Assembly (NCBI GenBank): GCA_020629545.1
Contig: JAHDDC010000014.1
Location: 1-52,897 of the forward strand
Direction of reading: 5' to 3'
Length of the DNA: 52,897 bases
Source of the DNA: Hellea sp.
GTDB lineage: Bacteria; Pseudomonadota; Alphaproteobacteria; Caulobacterales; Maricaulaceae
The notes beneath the pieces are model-generated. The model was not told the DNA's origin. It did not search any database and saw only the letters and a program-made list of their open reading frames with translations. A program made the translations under genes and the position numbers. Shown piece after piece: positions 27,915 through 37,790 of this stretch (position 1 is the first letter of the stretch; each line of letters starts with the position of its first letter).

Positions 27915-29408
27915 TTATCGCCATTTTTCTGGAATAATGTCTTCGACGATACCAATAATTCCATCATCAGCGAACTCTCTCAAGTTTTTTTCCGGGTCAT
28001 AATATTCTGTGGACAGACTTAGGCTTAAAGCATCGAAGCCGCCCATCAGAGCCAAAAGTCTGAAACCGGCTTTCTGGACCTCTGTTTCGCTATTGATAAC
28101 CGCCAGTTTCGCGTCCAGTAGCTCTTGCTCTGCATTTAAGACGTCGAGTGCGTTTCTCGTTCCCACTTCGCGTTCGAGCTCTACGCCTTCCAACGCGAGC
28201 TCAGCCGCCTGCACCTGAACCTCGCTATTTGCGAGCGCAGCCTTCGCGGCACTCAGACCTGCCCAACTTTGCATTAAAGCTGATTCAATTTGACGCTCCG
28301 CATCTCTTGTTTCAAGCATTAAGCGAGTACGGGCATTTTCTGCCGCTCGAACCCGTGACCGATTCAGCCCCCCAGATGTTAGAGGAATTGAAACCTGAGC
28401 GCCGATGCTCGCACTTTCCGCTCGTTCTGGAAATCCGGCCTGCCCGCGACGAGCGCCTAAACTTCCAGTAAGGGATACGGTGGGCTTGCGAACCGCCTTG
28501 GCCGCTTTGATAGCCGCATCGCCCGCTGCCTCATTATATTGTGACGCCAAAAGTTTCGGATTATTATTTCGAGCTATTTCTTTCGCTTCTGATTCCGATA
28601 CGGGTAAAACGAATGGAAGCGGCGTCTGAAGGCTTTCTGGCATATGCCCCGTGGCTTGACGATAGTTAGCTCTGGCGACTTGCAGGGCTGAATCAGCCTG
28701 CGCCAAACCTGTTTTGGCGCCAGCGAGCCTCGCCTCTGCTAATGCCACATCGGTTCGTGTTCCAGCTCCGAGCTCAAAACGGCTATCCGCGGCATCTTTT
28801 TGTCGCATCAAAACTTGAACATTGTTTCGACGAATCCGCGACGTTTCCTCTGATTTTAATACTTCAACATATGCATTTGCGACCTCAACAAACAAATCGG
28901 TTTCGCTCGACCGCAGAATTTCGCGTGCAGCCATAATTCCGGATCTAGCCTGCGATTTCATCGCGGAAATACGCCCGCCTTGGTAAATCGGCTGGATAGC
29001 CTGCAATTGCAACCCAATGGGTGACGAGGCTGTTGTCCCACTCGTGATGAAATCGTCAAACCCTGCAATGGGAATTGACAAAGATGGCGTCCGGGCAACA
29101 TCTACGGTTGCTGTGCCATTGATACTGGACGTTAATCCACCTTGAGCACGAGCTTGGACATAAGTTTCATCGAGTTCTCTTAACCGAGCACGCTCTGCCT
29201 GCAATCTTGGATGATTTTGGTAGGCAGAAATCAGAGCTTCTTGCAAAGTTTCTGACTTTGCTTCTGGTGAAAACGAAATGCAGACCGCACCAAAAACCGC
29301 TACTAAGAGGCTAATACGAATATTTACAGTCCTCTTTTGAAGTTTGGAAGCACAAGTTTTAGAAAGAAAAAGCAGGCTTCTTCTCCGTTCCTGCCAGCAT
29401 TGGCACAT
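27915..29408 (-). CDS. tolC: TolC-family outer-membrane channel of type I secretion/efflux
   Basis: A TolC-like trimeric outer-membrane duct for type I secretion or multidrug efflux. After a signal peptide (ISLLVAVFGAVCISFSPEAKSE) come two outer-membrane efflux repeats. Visible marks are LQEALISAYQNHPRLQAERA, GAGTRTDVALAEARL and GTRNALDVLNAEQELLDA. The start is uncertain. The ATG given (29408) lies inside pcm and leaves a long, cysteine-rich leader before the signal. The best Shine-Dalgarno (AGAGGA) lies just ahead of codons GTA (29327) and ATT (29321), neither a usual start. The pcm-tolC-popZ-valS order is conserved in the class. Confidence 0.88.
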   Translation of the reverse strand: MCQCWQERRRSLLFLSKTCASKLQKRTVNIRISLLVAVFGAVCISFSPEAKSETLQEALISAYQNHPRLQAERARLRELDETYVQARAQGGLTSSINGTATVDVARTPSLSIPIAGFDDFITSGTTASSPIGLQLQAIQPIYQGGRISAMKSQARSGIMAAREILRSSETDLFVEVANAYVEVLKSEETSRIRRNNVQVLMRQKDAADSRFELGAGTRTDVALAEARLAGAKTGLAQADSALQVARANYRQATGHMPESLQTPLPFVLPVSESEAKEIARNNNPKLLASQYNEAAGDAAIKAAKAVRKPTVSLTGSLGARRGQAGFPERAESASIGAQVSIPLTSGGLNRSRVRAAENARTRLMLETRDAERQIESALMQSWAGLSAAKAALANSEVQVQAAELALEGVELEREVGTRNALDVLNAEQELLDAKLAVINSETEVQKAGFRLLALMGGFDALSLSLSTEYYDPEKNLREFADDGIIGIVEDIIPEKWR

Positions 29409-30012
29409 TGGCGTCAAACACAATGCGATCGCCCACTGTATCACCACTTTTAGTGAACAGTGTCGCCCGCCCTACACCTTGATCTTCGACAACAGCTACA
29501 AGCCGTCCGTTATTGGCGAGTTGCTCAAACCAAGTCTTTGGCAAGTCTTGAACGGAACCGTTGACAAAAATGACGTCAAATGGTCCATGTTCTTTAGCGC
29601 CAGCCTTCAAATCACCCTTCACGACAACGGCATTATTTGCTTCGACCGCTGACAAATTACTCGACGCGCGTTCTACGGCCTCGTCTGTGTCTTCCAAAGC
29701 CACAACAGTTTCGGCCAATTGCGCTAAAATAGCCGATGAATATCCCCGGCCACATGCGATATCCAGTACTATATCTGTCGATTGAATTTCCGCGGCCTGT
29801 ATGAGTTTCGAAATATCCCGTGGTTTCATCATTACCCGACCGTCTTCGGTTTGAATACTGGTATCTGAGTAGGATAAGGGCGTCGAAGCTTTTGGAACAA
29901 ATTTCTCACGAGGCACAGCTCTAAACGCTTTTAGAATAGCATAGTCTGTCACGTCACTCGTTCTAATTTGACAGTCAATCATATGTTCGCGGGCTGCAGA
30001 GAAATCAAACAT
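29359..30012 (-). CDS. pcm: Protein-L-isoaspartate O-methyltransferase-like protein
   Basis: A 217-residue SAM-dependent methyltransferase of the PCMT family, which repairs isoaspartyl residues. Motifs are MIDCQIRTSDV, AVPREKFVP, SYSDTSIQTEDGRVMMKP and the SAM site VLDIACGRGYSSAILA, then VALEDTD and FDVIFVNGSVQDLP. Alphaproteobacterial copies beside tolC often lack full Pcm activity evidence, so the substrate is inferred. ATG 30012 is chosen because family similarity starts at MFDFSAAREHM; the frame upstream to 30156 has none. The end overlaps the start region of tolC. Confidence 0.88.
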   Translation of the reverse strand: MFDFSAAREHMIDCQIRTSDVTDYAILKAFRAVPREKFVPKASTPLSYSDTSIQTEDGRVMMKPRDISKLIQAAEIQSTDIVLDIACGRGYSSAILAQLAETVVALEDTDEAVERASSNLSAVEANNAVVVKGDLKAGAKEHGPFDVIFVNGSVQDLPKTWFEQLANNGRLVAVVEDQGVGRATLFTKSGDTVGDRIVFDANVPMLAGTEKKPAFSF

Positions 30013-30197
30013 TAAAGTCACTTTCAGATATGGATACGTCACAGACTCATCTATCAGATCAGTCTTCCACGATATAAACCGAGGCGGATATTCGACGCAA
30101 TGCCGGATTTTCGAATAAGACACAAACGAAATTGAACAAATCAACGTAAATCCCATTGCAACACATCTCGCTCTCAGATATACGGCGCCTCTCGGAT

Positions 30198-30271
30198 GGC
30201 ACCATGGCGGAGTGGTGACGCAGCGGATTGCAAATCCGTGTACCCCGGTTCGATTCCGGGTGGTGCCTCCA
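30198..30271 (+). tRNA. tRNA-Cys (GCA)
   Basis: A 74-base cloverleaf with encoded CCA. The acceptor stem GGCACCA pairs with TGGTGCC at 30261-30267. The anticodon stem is GCGGA/TCCGT with loop TTGCAAA, giving anticodon GCA at 30230-30232. The T arm contains GGTTCGATTCC. The discriminator base is T (30268), as required for cysteine tRNA, followed by CCA. It sits in the gap between pcm and the MDR gene. The ~225 bp after it (30272-30497) holds no gene that can be supported. Confidence 0.97.
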
Positions 30272-30497
30272 GGATTCCCTGATAATTCTTTCGATTTATT
30301 TTATCGCCATTCAATTTCCAAAGAAAGGGAATGGTAGTCCAATATTTATATCATGTGTAAAGAATATGGACTTTAAACTAACAAGCTCTCTGTGGGGCGC
30401 TTTTGCCAATAGTTTATTATCGGAGTTTGAATTACGTTAAGTTCGGCACCTGTTTAAGAACCTGAAAAACCTAACGAAATATTGTGAAAAACTGCTT

Positions 30498-31571
30498 CTA
30501 ATCCATAGTTACGGCGATGTTTCCGACGTGTTTCTTATCAATGAATGCCTGCTGAGCTTTGTGTAGGTCTGATAGCGGATAAGTTGCCGCAAGCGCCGGG
30601 GTTATCTCTTGATCTTCGATATATTTTACAATGTCGGCAAATGTTCCTAGCGGCACTACGGTTGATCCCAATAGCGTAAGATCATGCAAGTAAAGGGTTC
30701 TAATGTCGAGGTCGACTTTTGGGCCAGCGATCGCACCGGATGCAACGTAGCGGCCACCGCGCTCTAACGAATCAATTAGACTTGGGAAAATTTGACCCGC
30801 AACGACATCCGCGACGACTGTAACCTTTTGTTCTCCTAGCGCCTTGGGGTCCCGCCCTATAATTTGGTCAGGGCCAAGAGCTTCAACCTGTTTTCTTTTG
30901 GCTGGCGAGGTCATTGCAATGGTTTTGGCGCCGCGCCTTTTGGCTAAAGCAATCAAAGCAGAACCAACGCCGCCTGAAGCGCCCGTTATTAAAACGCTGT
31001 CGCCCTCTCCAACGTCAGCGCGATTTAACATACCCTCTGCTGTCATCCAGCTTGTGGCAAAAGTTGCAAGCTCTGCATGGGATAGCTCGCTATTCACGGC
31101 ATGGACGTTTCTATAGTCAACGGCAACATAATCTGCAAAACCGCCGTCACATTCTGATCCAAAATAACCTGTTTTGTTTTTATTGTGTGGATCATTCCAA
31201 TCCCGCAACCAGCAATCAACCAAAACGCGCTTGTCTAGCAAACTCTGATCGGCATTCTTACCGACTTGCACCACTGTACCGCAAACATCGGCTCCCTGTA
31301 TGCGTGGAAAATGCAACGGCGTCCCACCCCAAGCCGCATCATCCTCGCTGGCATCAGTTGCACTGCCCGTTGTCCCATCTTCAACAGATTTGGAATACCA
31401 ACCGGTTCGCGTGTTAACATCAGTGTTGTTAAGTCCGCAGGCATGAACTTTGATGAGGACATCATGAGTTCCACATTTTGGGACAGGCCAGTCCGTATGA
31501 TGGACCAAAACATCCATATCGCCATGTCCTGTAAGAACAAAGGCACTCATTGTTTCAGGAATCGATGTCAT
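30498..31571 (-). CDS. Medium-chain dehydrogenase/reductase (quinone oxidoreductase/alcohol dehydrogenase family)
   Basis: A 357-residue MDR protein. The N-terminal GroES-like domain has KVHACGLNNTDVNTRTGWYS and FPRIQGADVCGTVVQVG. The Rossmann domain has LITGASGGVGSALIALAKRRGA. The cysteine pattern of the zinc-storing lobe of alcohol dehydrogenases is absent, so a zinc-free reductase is more likely. The substrate is unknown. ATG 31571 follows GGAGC at good spacing. It is divergent from the aldehyde dehydrogenase with a 143 bp gap, so the two may be co-regulated and could handle one alcohol/aldehyde series; this is inference. Confidence 0.85.
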   Translation of the reverse strand: MTSIPETMSAFVLTGHGDMDVLVHHTDWPVPKCGTHDVLIKVHACGLNNTDVNTRTGWYSKSVEDGTTGSATDASEDDAAWGGTPLHFPRIQGADVCGTVVQVGKNADQSLLDKRVLVDCWLRDWNDPHNKNKTGYFGSECDGGFADYVAVDYRNVHAVNSELSHAELATFATSWMTAEGMLNRADVGEGDSVLITGASGGVGSALIALAKRRGAKTIAMTSPAKRKQVEALGPDQIIGRDPKALGEQKVTVVADVVAGQIFPSLIDSLERGGRYVASGAIAGPKVDLDIRTLYLHDLTLLGSTVVPLGTFADIVKYIEDQEITPALAATYPLSDLHKAQQAFIDKKHVGNIAVTMD

Positions 31572-31694
31572 AAGTGAAGCTCCAATTTCGATCAGTCTGC
31601 ATTTAGTCGTTTTTCTGCGCAAGCTTGTAATGGAGTTGAGCGTGAATATAAGCGAATCTTATACAGGACTTTCTCCACGTTTTCGCTAATCATT

Positions 31695-31713
31695 ATCTGA
31701 TAAAGGATCAGAT
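31695..31713 (+). promoter_or_regulatory. Inverted repeat over the ribosome binding site of the aldehyde dehydrogenase gene
   Basis: The sequence ATCTGAT-AAAGG-ATCAGAT is a perfect 7 bp inverted repeat with a 5-base centre that ends one base before the ATG at 31715. The AAGGA ribosome site overlaps the loop and the first base of the right arm. It could be an operator or a small RNA hairpin. No regulator can be named. Confidence 0.35.
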
Positions 31714-31714
31714 T

Positions 31715-33175
31715 ATGCAGGCTCAAGACTTAAAACCTTATTGGAAAAACTACATCAATGGGAAATTCGTTGATGGCGGCGCAGGTCGACTGGATGTGGA
31801 CAATCCCGGAAATGGTTTAAAACTGGCAGAGCAGGCCTTGGCCAATGCAAATGATGTCGACCAGGCGGTCGCAGCCGCCAGAGATTGCTATGACAGCCAT
31901 GTTCTTGCGGATATGCGGCCGGTTGAACGTGGTAGACTTGTTAAAAAAATTGGTGACTACCTACTCGATAATATCGATGAAATATCGTCGGTATTATGCC
32001 TGGAGGCGGGCAAGCCTTACTGGGAAGCATATGAGGAAATTGCAAATTCCGCCCGCTATTTCGAATATTATGGCAATCAAGCCGAAACACTTGAGGGGCG
32101 CTCTATTCCGCTTGGAAAGAATTATTACGATTTCACAGTCTACGAGCCGCGCGGTGTCTCCGCTCAGATTATTCCTTGGAACTATCCTATGGAAATGACG
32201 GCACGGGGTTTGGCCGCTGCGCTTACAACTGCCAATGCTGTTGTTATCAAAACGCCTGAACTAGATCCTCTAACCCATTACTATTATGCCAAGGCGGTTG
32301 AGTATGCGGGTCTCCCCGATGGGGCCGTCAATATTATTTGCGGTATCGGACATGATGCCGGTGCTGCCTTGGCTGCGCACCCCGGTGTGGATCAAATAGT
32401 ATTTACAGGCTCCGTACCGACAGGAATAGCAATTGCGCGAGCTGCGGCCCAAAATATAGTACCCTGCATTCTAGAACTTGGAGGAAAATCTGCGGCAATC
32501 GTCCATGCTGATGCCAATATTGATAATTTGATCGAAAGTGTACGTTGGGGCATTTATTATAACGCAGGACAGGTGTGTTCGGCGATGTCACGAATGATTG
32601 TCCATGATGACATTCATGATCAAGTCGTCGAGCGCGTTGTTAGCCTTGCAAAATCATTAACCGTGAGCCCCGGAATCGAACAGCGAGAAGCCGGCCTAAA
32701 TATGGGCGCAATGATATCCGAAAAACAAAGAGACCGAGCTGAAAGGCTTGTTGCCGAAGCCAGAAGCAATGGCGCCAAGATTGCGACCGGTGGGCATAGA
32801 CTTAACAATAATGGCTATTTTCTCGAACCAACGGTTCTGACGGGCATACAGCGCAACATGAATATAGCTCAGACTGAAATCTTTGGTCCCGTGCTTTCGG
32901 TCATGAAATATTCGAAAGATCAAGATGCCATCGATATCGCCAATCATAGCGATTATGGATTAGTCGGAGGCGTTTTCACTCAAGACATCGACAAAGCCAT
33001 GCAAATGGCACGGCAAGTCAGATCCGGGCAGATTTTTGTTAATGAATGGTATGCCGGCGGCGTTGAAACACCTTTTGGAGGTTATAAGAAATCAGGTTAC
33101 GGTCGAGAGAAAGGCCGCGAAGCTTTGATGAATTATGTACAAACTAAAAATATTGCGATCAGAATTCAACATTGA
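31715..33175 (+). CDS. NAD(P)-dependent aldehyde dehydrogenase (betaine aldehyde dehydrogenase-like)
   Basis: A 486-residue aldehyde dehydrogenase. The oxyanion asparagine is in IIPWNYPMEM, the NAD site in FTGSVPTG, the general-base glutamate in LELGGKSA, and the nucleophile is Cys288 in GQVCSAMSRM. The C-terminal FGGYKKSGYGREKG block is typical of the betaine/aminoaldehyde group. Given the quaternary-amine genes downstream, betaine aldehyde or trimethylaminobutyraldehyde are candidate substrates, but many ALDHs share these motifs. It starts at ATG 31715 and is divergent from the MDR gene. Confidence 0.88.
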   Translation: MQAQDLKPYWKNYINGKFVDGGAGRLDVDNPGNGLKLAEQALANANDVDQAVAAARDCYDSHVLADMRPVERGRLVKKIGDYLLDNIDEISSVLCLEAGKPYWEAYEEIANSARYFEYYGNQAETLEGRSIPLGKNYYDFTVYEPRGVSAQIIPWNYPMEMTARGLAAALTTANAVVIKTPELDPLTHYYYAKAVEYAGLPDGAVNIICGIGHDAGAALAAHPGVDQIVFTGSVPTGIAIARAAAQNIVPCILELGGKSAAIVHADANIDNLIESVRWGIYYNAGQVCSAMSRMIVHDDIHDQVVERVVSLAKSLTVSPGIEQREAGLNMGAMISEKQRDRAERLVAEARSNGAKIATGGHRLNNNGYFLEPTVLTGIQRNMNIAQTEIFGPVLSVMKYSKDQDAIDIANHSDYGLVGGVFTQDIDKAMQMARQVRSGQIFVNEWYAGGVETPFGGYKKSGYGREKGREALMNYVQTKNIAIRIQH

Positions 33176-33310
33176 GCAGGCCTCCAAAATCTAAGCATTA
33201 GAAATGCTCATATCACTCCCTCTGTAAACTTTCGATAATGACAAAATAGATTGTATTTGCGAAAGAGCCTGCACACATGAAATGCCCAAAATCACAGAAT
33301 GGATAACATT

Positions 33311-34198
33311 ATGAGCGCTTCAATTATTGACGGAAAAGCATATGCAGCCGGACTCCGTGGCCGAATTTCGGATGCTGTCTCGGCCCTTCCAGGACAACCT
33401 ACCCTTGCCGTCGTACTTGTCGGCGAAGATCCAGCCAGCAAAGTTTACGTTAAAAACAAAATCAAGTTTACGATTGAAACCGGAATGCGTTCGGTTGAAC
33501 ACAAATTGCCCGCTAATGTCTCTGAAGATGAAGTCGTCGAAGTTGTAAGAGCTCTAAACACTGATGATGAGGTCGACGGAATTCTCGTTCAGTTGCCCCT
33601 CCCAAAGCATTTAAATGAAAATCGAGTTATCGAAGAAATTCACCCAGATAAAGATGTCGATGGATTAACAGAAACCTCGGCCGGCCGCCTATCGCTAGGA
33701 AAAGACGGGCTGCGTCCTTGTACACCCACTGGCTCTGTTATGCTGGCAAAAGATGCATTGGGAGATCTAACCGGTAAAAACTGTGTAATTCTTGGCCGTT
33801 CAATTCTAGTCGGAAAGCCGGCCGCAATGCTATTCCTCGAACAAAATTGTACAGTCACCATTGCACATTCGCGCACTGAAAACCTATCTGATGTCATTGG
33901 CGGCGCCGACATTCTGGTTGCAGCGGTAGGCAGGCCTCAAATGGTACAAGCCGAGTGGCTTAAACCCGGCGCATGCGTCATTGATGTTGGCATAAACCGG
34001 ATTCCGCACCCCGACAAACCTGGGAAGACCTATCTGGTAGGTGACGTGGACTACAAGCCGAGCCTAGATACAGCCGGGTCGATCACGCCTGTCCCAGGCG
34101 GCGTTGGCCCTATGACAATTGCGTGCTTGCTTCGAAACACCGTTTTAGCTGCTTGCATGCGCCGTGGCTGGAAAGCACCCGACAACCTAAGCTTCTAG
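33311..34198 (+). CDS. folD: Bifunctional methylene-THF dehydrogenase / methenyl-THF cyclohydrolase
   Basis: FolD oxidises 5,10-methylene-tetrahydrofolate to the methenyl form and hydrolyses it to 10-formyl-tetrahydrofolate. The 295-residue protein has the catalytic lysine region [10 protein letters not shown], the [10 protein letters not shown] block, [15 protein letters not shown], the Rossmann [17 protein letters not shown] and [16 protein letters not shown] second in-frame ATG at 33299 would add four residues. It stands directly ahead of a dimethylglycine-dehydrogenase-like gene, which makes 5,10-methylene-THF from N-methyl groups, so a role in removing that product is plausible. Confidence 0.96.
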   Translation: MSASIIDGKAYAAGLRGRISDAVSALPGQPTLAVVLVGEDPASKVYVKNKIKFTIETGMRSVEHKLPANVSEDEVVEVVRALNTDDEVDGILVQLPLPKHLNENRVIEEIHPDKDVDGLTETSAGRLSLGKDGLRPCTPTGSVMLAKDALGDLTGKNCVILGRSILVGKPAAMLFLEQNCTVTIAHSRTENLSDVIGGADILVAAVGRPQMVQAEWLKPGACVIDVGINRIPHPDKPGKTYLVGDVDYKPSLDTAGSITPVPGGVGPMTIACLLRNTVLAACMRRGWKAPDNLSF

Positions 34199-34286
34199 GA
34201 TTTTTCCTAATCGGTGCAAATTAGATAATTTGATATCAGGCTTTAAGAGTAGACGCGCCCAGATCGACTGACCTAGGCTTTGATCT

Positions 34287-36728
34287 ATGACAGATCAAGC
34301 ATTCAAAAACCATGCTCAGGTTGTCGTTATTGGCGGCGGACTCATTGGATGTTCTATCCTTTATCATTTGACCAAACTCGGATGGTCGGATGTCGTATTG
34401 CTAGAACGCGATGAATTAACGTCAGGATCAACCTGGCACGCGGCTGCTAATATTCACGGCCTTCACGACAGCAATAACATCTCTAAGCTACAATATTATA
34501 CAATGAAATTGTATAAGGAACTGGAGGCCGAGACTGGTCAGGGCTGTGGTGTTTTTCAGCCGGGTTCCCTTTATTTGGCTCAAACAAAAGACCGTGAACA
34601 TCAGCTTCGTATTCAAGCGGCCAAAGCCCGGTATTTCGGCGTCGAATTCCATGAATTATCTCGCAAGGAAGCGGAAGAGATGAATCCAATCGTAGATTAC
34701 GATGGAATTCGTTGTATCATGTTCGAGCCCGACGGAGGGAATGTTGATCCGTCCGGAGTGACCCAAGCCTACGCGATAGGCGCAAGACAAAACGGAGCAA
34801 AAATCTACCGATTTACTCCTGCTTTGGAAACCAATCCTCGGCCAGACGGGAGTTGGGATGTTGTCACCCCAAAAGGGTCAATACATGCGCAAATTGTCGT
34901 GAATGCGGCTGGTCTATGGGGGCGCGAAGTCGCTGGGCTTGCCGGTTATCAGTTGCCACTCATGACAATGGAACACCAATATTTAGTAACTGAGGACATT
35001 CCTGAAATTGCCGCGCTTGGACGTCGCCTTCCTTCTGTATCGGATCGTGATGGCGAGTATTATATGCGCCAGGAACTCAACGGACTCCTTGTAGGGGCTT
35101 ATGAGAAGGACGGACGCTTTTGGGCAGAAAATGGAACGCCTCTAGATTTTGGCCACGAACTGTTTTCCGATGATCTGGATCGTATAGAACCCAATATTAT
35201 GCGGGCCTGTGAGCGCGTTCCCGCCATGGCAAATGCCGGAATCAAGAAAGTCATTAATGGTCCAATGATTTGGACCCCCGATGCTGCTGCCCTTTACGGG
35301 CCTGTTCCGGAACTTAAAAACTACTTTGTTTGCAATGGCATCATCCCCGGGTTTAGTCAATCAGGCGGCCTCGGGATGATGATGGCCCAATGGATTGTTG
35401 AGGGCGAACCTGAGCTCGATATGTTCCCATGGGACATGGCACGATATGGTATTGATTGGACTCCCAAAACATTTGTTAAAGCCCGGGCACTGGACTGTTA
35501 TTCCAATCGTTTCAAAATTCATTTCCCTTACGAGGAACGTGATGCGGGGCGCCCGGTTCGAACGCGCCCAATCTACGAGAAACAAAAATCTATGGGTGCG
35601 ATCTTCGGGCTTAACGCATCATGGGAACACCCACTCTGGTATGCACAAGACGGTCAAGAGCCTGTAGAAACTTACGGATTTGAACGCCAACAATGGTGGG
35701 ACGGGGTTCGCGCCGAATGCAAGAACCTTCGAGAAGCCGTTGGAATCATTGATGTTTCTAATTTCGCTAAGTATGAAATCAAAGGAACAGGTTCCAAGGC
35801 TTGGCTGAATTCCATTCTTGCTAATACAGTACCCTTCAAAACGGGAAGATCATGTTTGTCGCCCTTATTAGGGGTTCGAGGCGGGATTGCCGGAGATTTC
35901 ACCGTTACGATGGTTGGCGAAGATCATTATTATATGTTTGGCTCCGCAAGTGCTGAACGCTATCACAGCCGCTTCTTTAATTCAGATAACAAACCCGATA
36001 CTGTTGAATTTAATAGCCGAACTCAAGCGTGGTGTGGTTTTAACGTCGCAGGCCCTAGATCTCGTGATCTATTGGCAAAAATTACGGACGCTGACTTGTC
36101 GACAGAAGCTTTCCCATTCATGCGATCACAAAACATCATCATCGCAGGTATCAATGCTTTTGCACTTCGCGTCTCTTTTACTGGGGATCTGGGATGGGAG
36201 CTTTATGTGGATGAACAGGACCAAGCGGCTCTTTTTGATGCCTTGTTAGAAGCCGGCAAGGAGTTTGGCGTGAAACCTGTTGGAAGTCGTTCCCTTCTCT
36301 CTTTGCGCGTTGAAAAAGGTTACGGGTCATGGGGACGGGAATATTCTCCGGAATATTGGCCACAAGAAGTTGACTTTAACCGCCTCGTGAAAATGAAAAA
36401 ATCCGTATTTTCCGGACGCGACGCCTATGAAAAAATTATGGATGAAAAACCGCGCTTGCGACTGGTTCAGTTCTCAGTAGAAACCCCGCACAATGCCGAT
36501 GCCTCGGGCGGCGAAGCTATATTTTTAACAGATGGAACGCCGGTCGGCTATGTTACAACGGGAGCATATAGCCATACGACGGAACAATCTCTCGCGTTGG
36601 GATTTGTAAAAACAGAAATTGTAGGCGATGCGACCGAATTTGACATAGCAATTTTGGGAAAACCGCACCGTGCAAAATTGTTACAGGAACCCCCATTTGA
36701 CCCTAAAGGCCTCAGGCTAAGGGCCTAA
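34287..36728 (+). CDS. Dimethylglycine/sarcosine dehydrogenase-like FAD protein with GcvT domains (copy 1)
   Basis: An 813-residue flavoprotein with the DMGDH layout: FAD-binding DAO domain (residues ~10-370, VVVIGGGLIGCSILYHL), FAO-M linker (~375-430), and GcvT plus GcvT-C folate domains (~435-805). His51 in GSTWHAAAN is at the position of the covalently flavinylated histidine of DMGDH. The folate half includes RVSFTGDLGWELYVD and SLRVEKGYGSWGREYSPEYWP. Expected chemistry is oxidative N-demethylation with transfer of the methylene to THF. It follows folD on the same strand and converges on bhmt. Exact substrate (dimethylglycine, sarcosine or another N-methyl amine) is not decided by sequence. 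Confidence 0.88.
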   Translation: MTDQAFKNHAQVVVIGGGLIGCSILYHLTKLGWSDVVLLERDELTSGSTWHAAANIHGLHDSNNISKLQYYTMKLYKELEAETGQGCGVFQPGSLYLAQTKDREHQLRIQAAKARYFGVEFHELSRKEAEEMNPIVDYDGIRCIMFEPDGGNVDPSGVTQAYAIGARQNGAKIYRFTPALETNPRPDGSWDVVTPKGSIHAQIVVNAAGLWGREVAGLAGYQLPLMTMEHQYLVTEDIPEIAALGRRLPSVSDRDGEYYMRQELNGLLVGAYEKDGRFWAENGTPLDFGHELFSDDLDRIEPNIMRACERVPAMANAGIKKVINGPMIWTPDAAALYGPVPELKNYFVCNGIIPGFSQSGGLGMMMAQWIVEGEPELDMFPWDMARYGIDWTPKTFVKARALDCYSNRFKIHFPYEERDAGRPVRTRPIYEKQKSMGAIFGLNASWEHPLWYAQDGQEPVETYGFERQQWWDGVRAECKNLREAVGIIDVSNFAKYEIKGTGSKAWLNSILANTVPFKTGRSCLSPLLGVRGGIAGDFTVTMVGEDHYYMFGSASAERYHSRFFNSDNKPDTVEFNSRTQAWCGFNVAGPRSRDLLAKITDADLSTEAFPFMRSQNIIIAGINAFALRVSFTGDLGWELYVDEQDQAALFDALLEAGKEFGVKPVGSRSLLSLRVEKGYGSWGREYSPEYWPQEVDFNRLVKMKKSVFSGRDAYEKIMDEKPRLRLVQFSVETPHNADASGGEAIFLTDGTPVGYVTTGAYSHTTEQSLALGFVKTEIVGDATEFDIAILGKPHRAKLLQEPPFDPKGLRLRA

Positions 36729-36737
36729 TAAGTTAAA

Positions 36738-37748
36738 TTATTTGCGCCGGCGACTTCGTCGTTGTCTGGCAGCGGCCTTCTTCTCTTCGCTAGCTGGCGG
36801 AGCTACCAGTGGGCCGATAACATCAATGATTTGTTCTAGGTTTGGCCGTTGACCCGCATTATATGCGTCCATAGACTTTCGCATGGCCGCAATATGTTCA
36901 GGTCGAGTTCCACAGCACCCCCCAATTATCCTAACACCCGCATCGCCAGCAAGCTGAACATAATCTCCCATAAGCTGCGGCGTCCCTGTATAAACCGTTT
37001 CTTTGCCCTGTATGACAGGTATTCCGCAATTGGCCTTGCCGATAATTACGGCGTCAGGGTTTCTCTCGGTCATATCGAGCATTGAAGACATCAAATCCGA
37101 AGCGCCCACACCGCAATTAGCACCATACGCTACGGGAGGCCTTGCCAGACCGTTTGCAATTTCATCCAAACCACATGGCGCGATTCCCATCATGGTTTTA
37201 CCCGCTGTATCGAAACTGGCCGTAAAAACATAAGGCATGCCAAGGTCTATGGCGGCGTTGGCTGCCGCCTCAATTTCTTCGCAGGCCGACATGGTTTCTA
37301 TCCAAATCACATCCGCGCCGCCATCTTTGAGCCCGCGTATTTGCTCAATGAAAAAGGCCTTGCAGCTCTCTGGCGTTAGCGCCCCCATTGGCTCAAACAA
37401 CTCACCTGTTGGTCCAACAGAACCGGCAACAACGACGGGTCGCTCCGCGCGTTCGGCAACCTTTCCTGCAACTTCCGCCCCAGCCTTATTGATGGCATAG
37501 GTTTCGTCAGCCGCGTTATGGAGTTTCAGCCTCGGCGCGTTGGCGCCAAACGTATTGGTCAAAATTATGTCAGACCCCGCTTCGACAAATAATTGATGCA
37601 AAGCATCAGGCTTTTCGGGATGTGAAACGTTCCATAGGTCAGGTGGGAAACCGGGCTCGAGCCCCATATCCATAAAGTTAGTTCCTGTTGCGCCATCAGC
37701 CAGAACCAGCTGCTTCTGTTCTAGTAGCTTTTCTAATGAAATACGCAT
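36738..37748 (-). CDS. bmt: Betaine-homocysteine S-methyltransferase-like protein
   Basis: A 336-residue homocysteine S-methyltransferase (pfam S-methyl_trans). The zinc site is complete: Cys212 in YGANCGVGA and Cys278-Cys279 in GGCCGTRPEH. The start region VLADGATGTNFMDMGL and the VVAGSVGPTGELFEPMG block match alphaproteobacterial betaine-homocysteine methyltransferases, which make methionine and dimethylglycine from glycine betaine. Other methyl donors are possible. The C-terminus is an unusual basic tail (KKAAARQRRSRRRK). ATG 37748 has GAGAG upstream. Its leader contains an AT-rich inverted repeat (37791-37823). Confidence 0.85.
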   Translation of the reverse strand: MRISLEKLLEQKQLVLADGATGTNFMDMGLEPGFPPDLWNVSHPEKPDALHQLFVEAGSDIILTNTFGANAPRLKLHNAADETYAINKAGAEVAGKVAERAERPVVVAGSVGPTGELFEPMGALTPESCKAFFIEQIRGLKDGGADVIWIETMSACEEIEAAANAAIDLGMPYVFTASFDTAGKTMMGIAPCGLDEIANGLARPPVAYGANCGVGASDLMSSMLDMTERNPDAVIIGKANCGIPVIQGKETVYTGTPQLMGDYVQLAGDAGVRIIGGCCGTRPEHIAAMRKSMDAYNAGQRPNLEQIIDVIGPLVAPPASEEKKAAARQRRSRRRK

Positions 37749-37790
37749 ATTGGCTCTCAAGCAAAATTCTTGGTCCACTTACACTATAAA

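Noticed and set aside
30368-30440. A 24-codon frame starting ATG after tRNA-Cys
   Set aside because: No ribosome site, no similarity to a known small protein and no partner gene; such frames are expected by chance.
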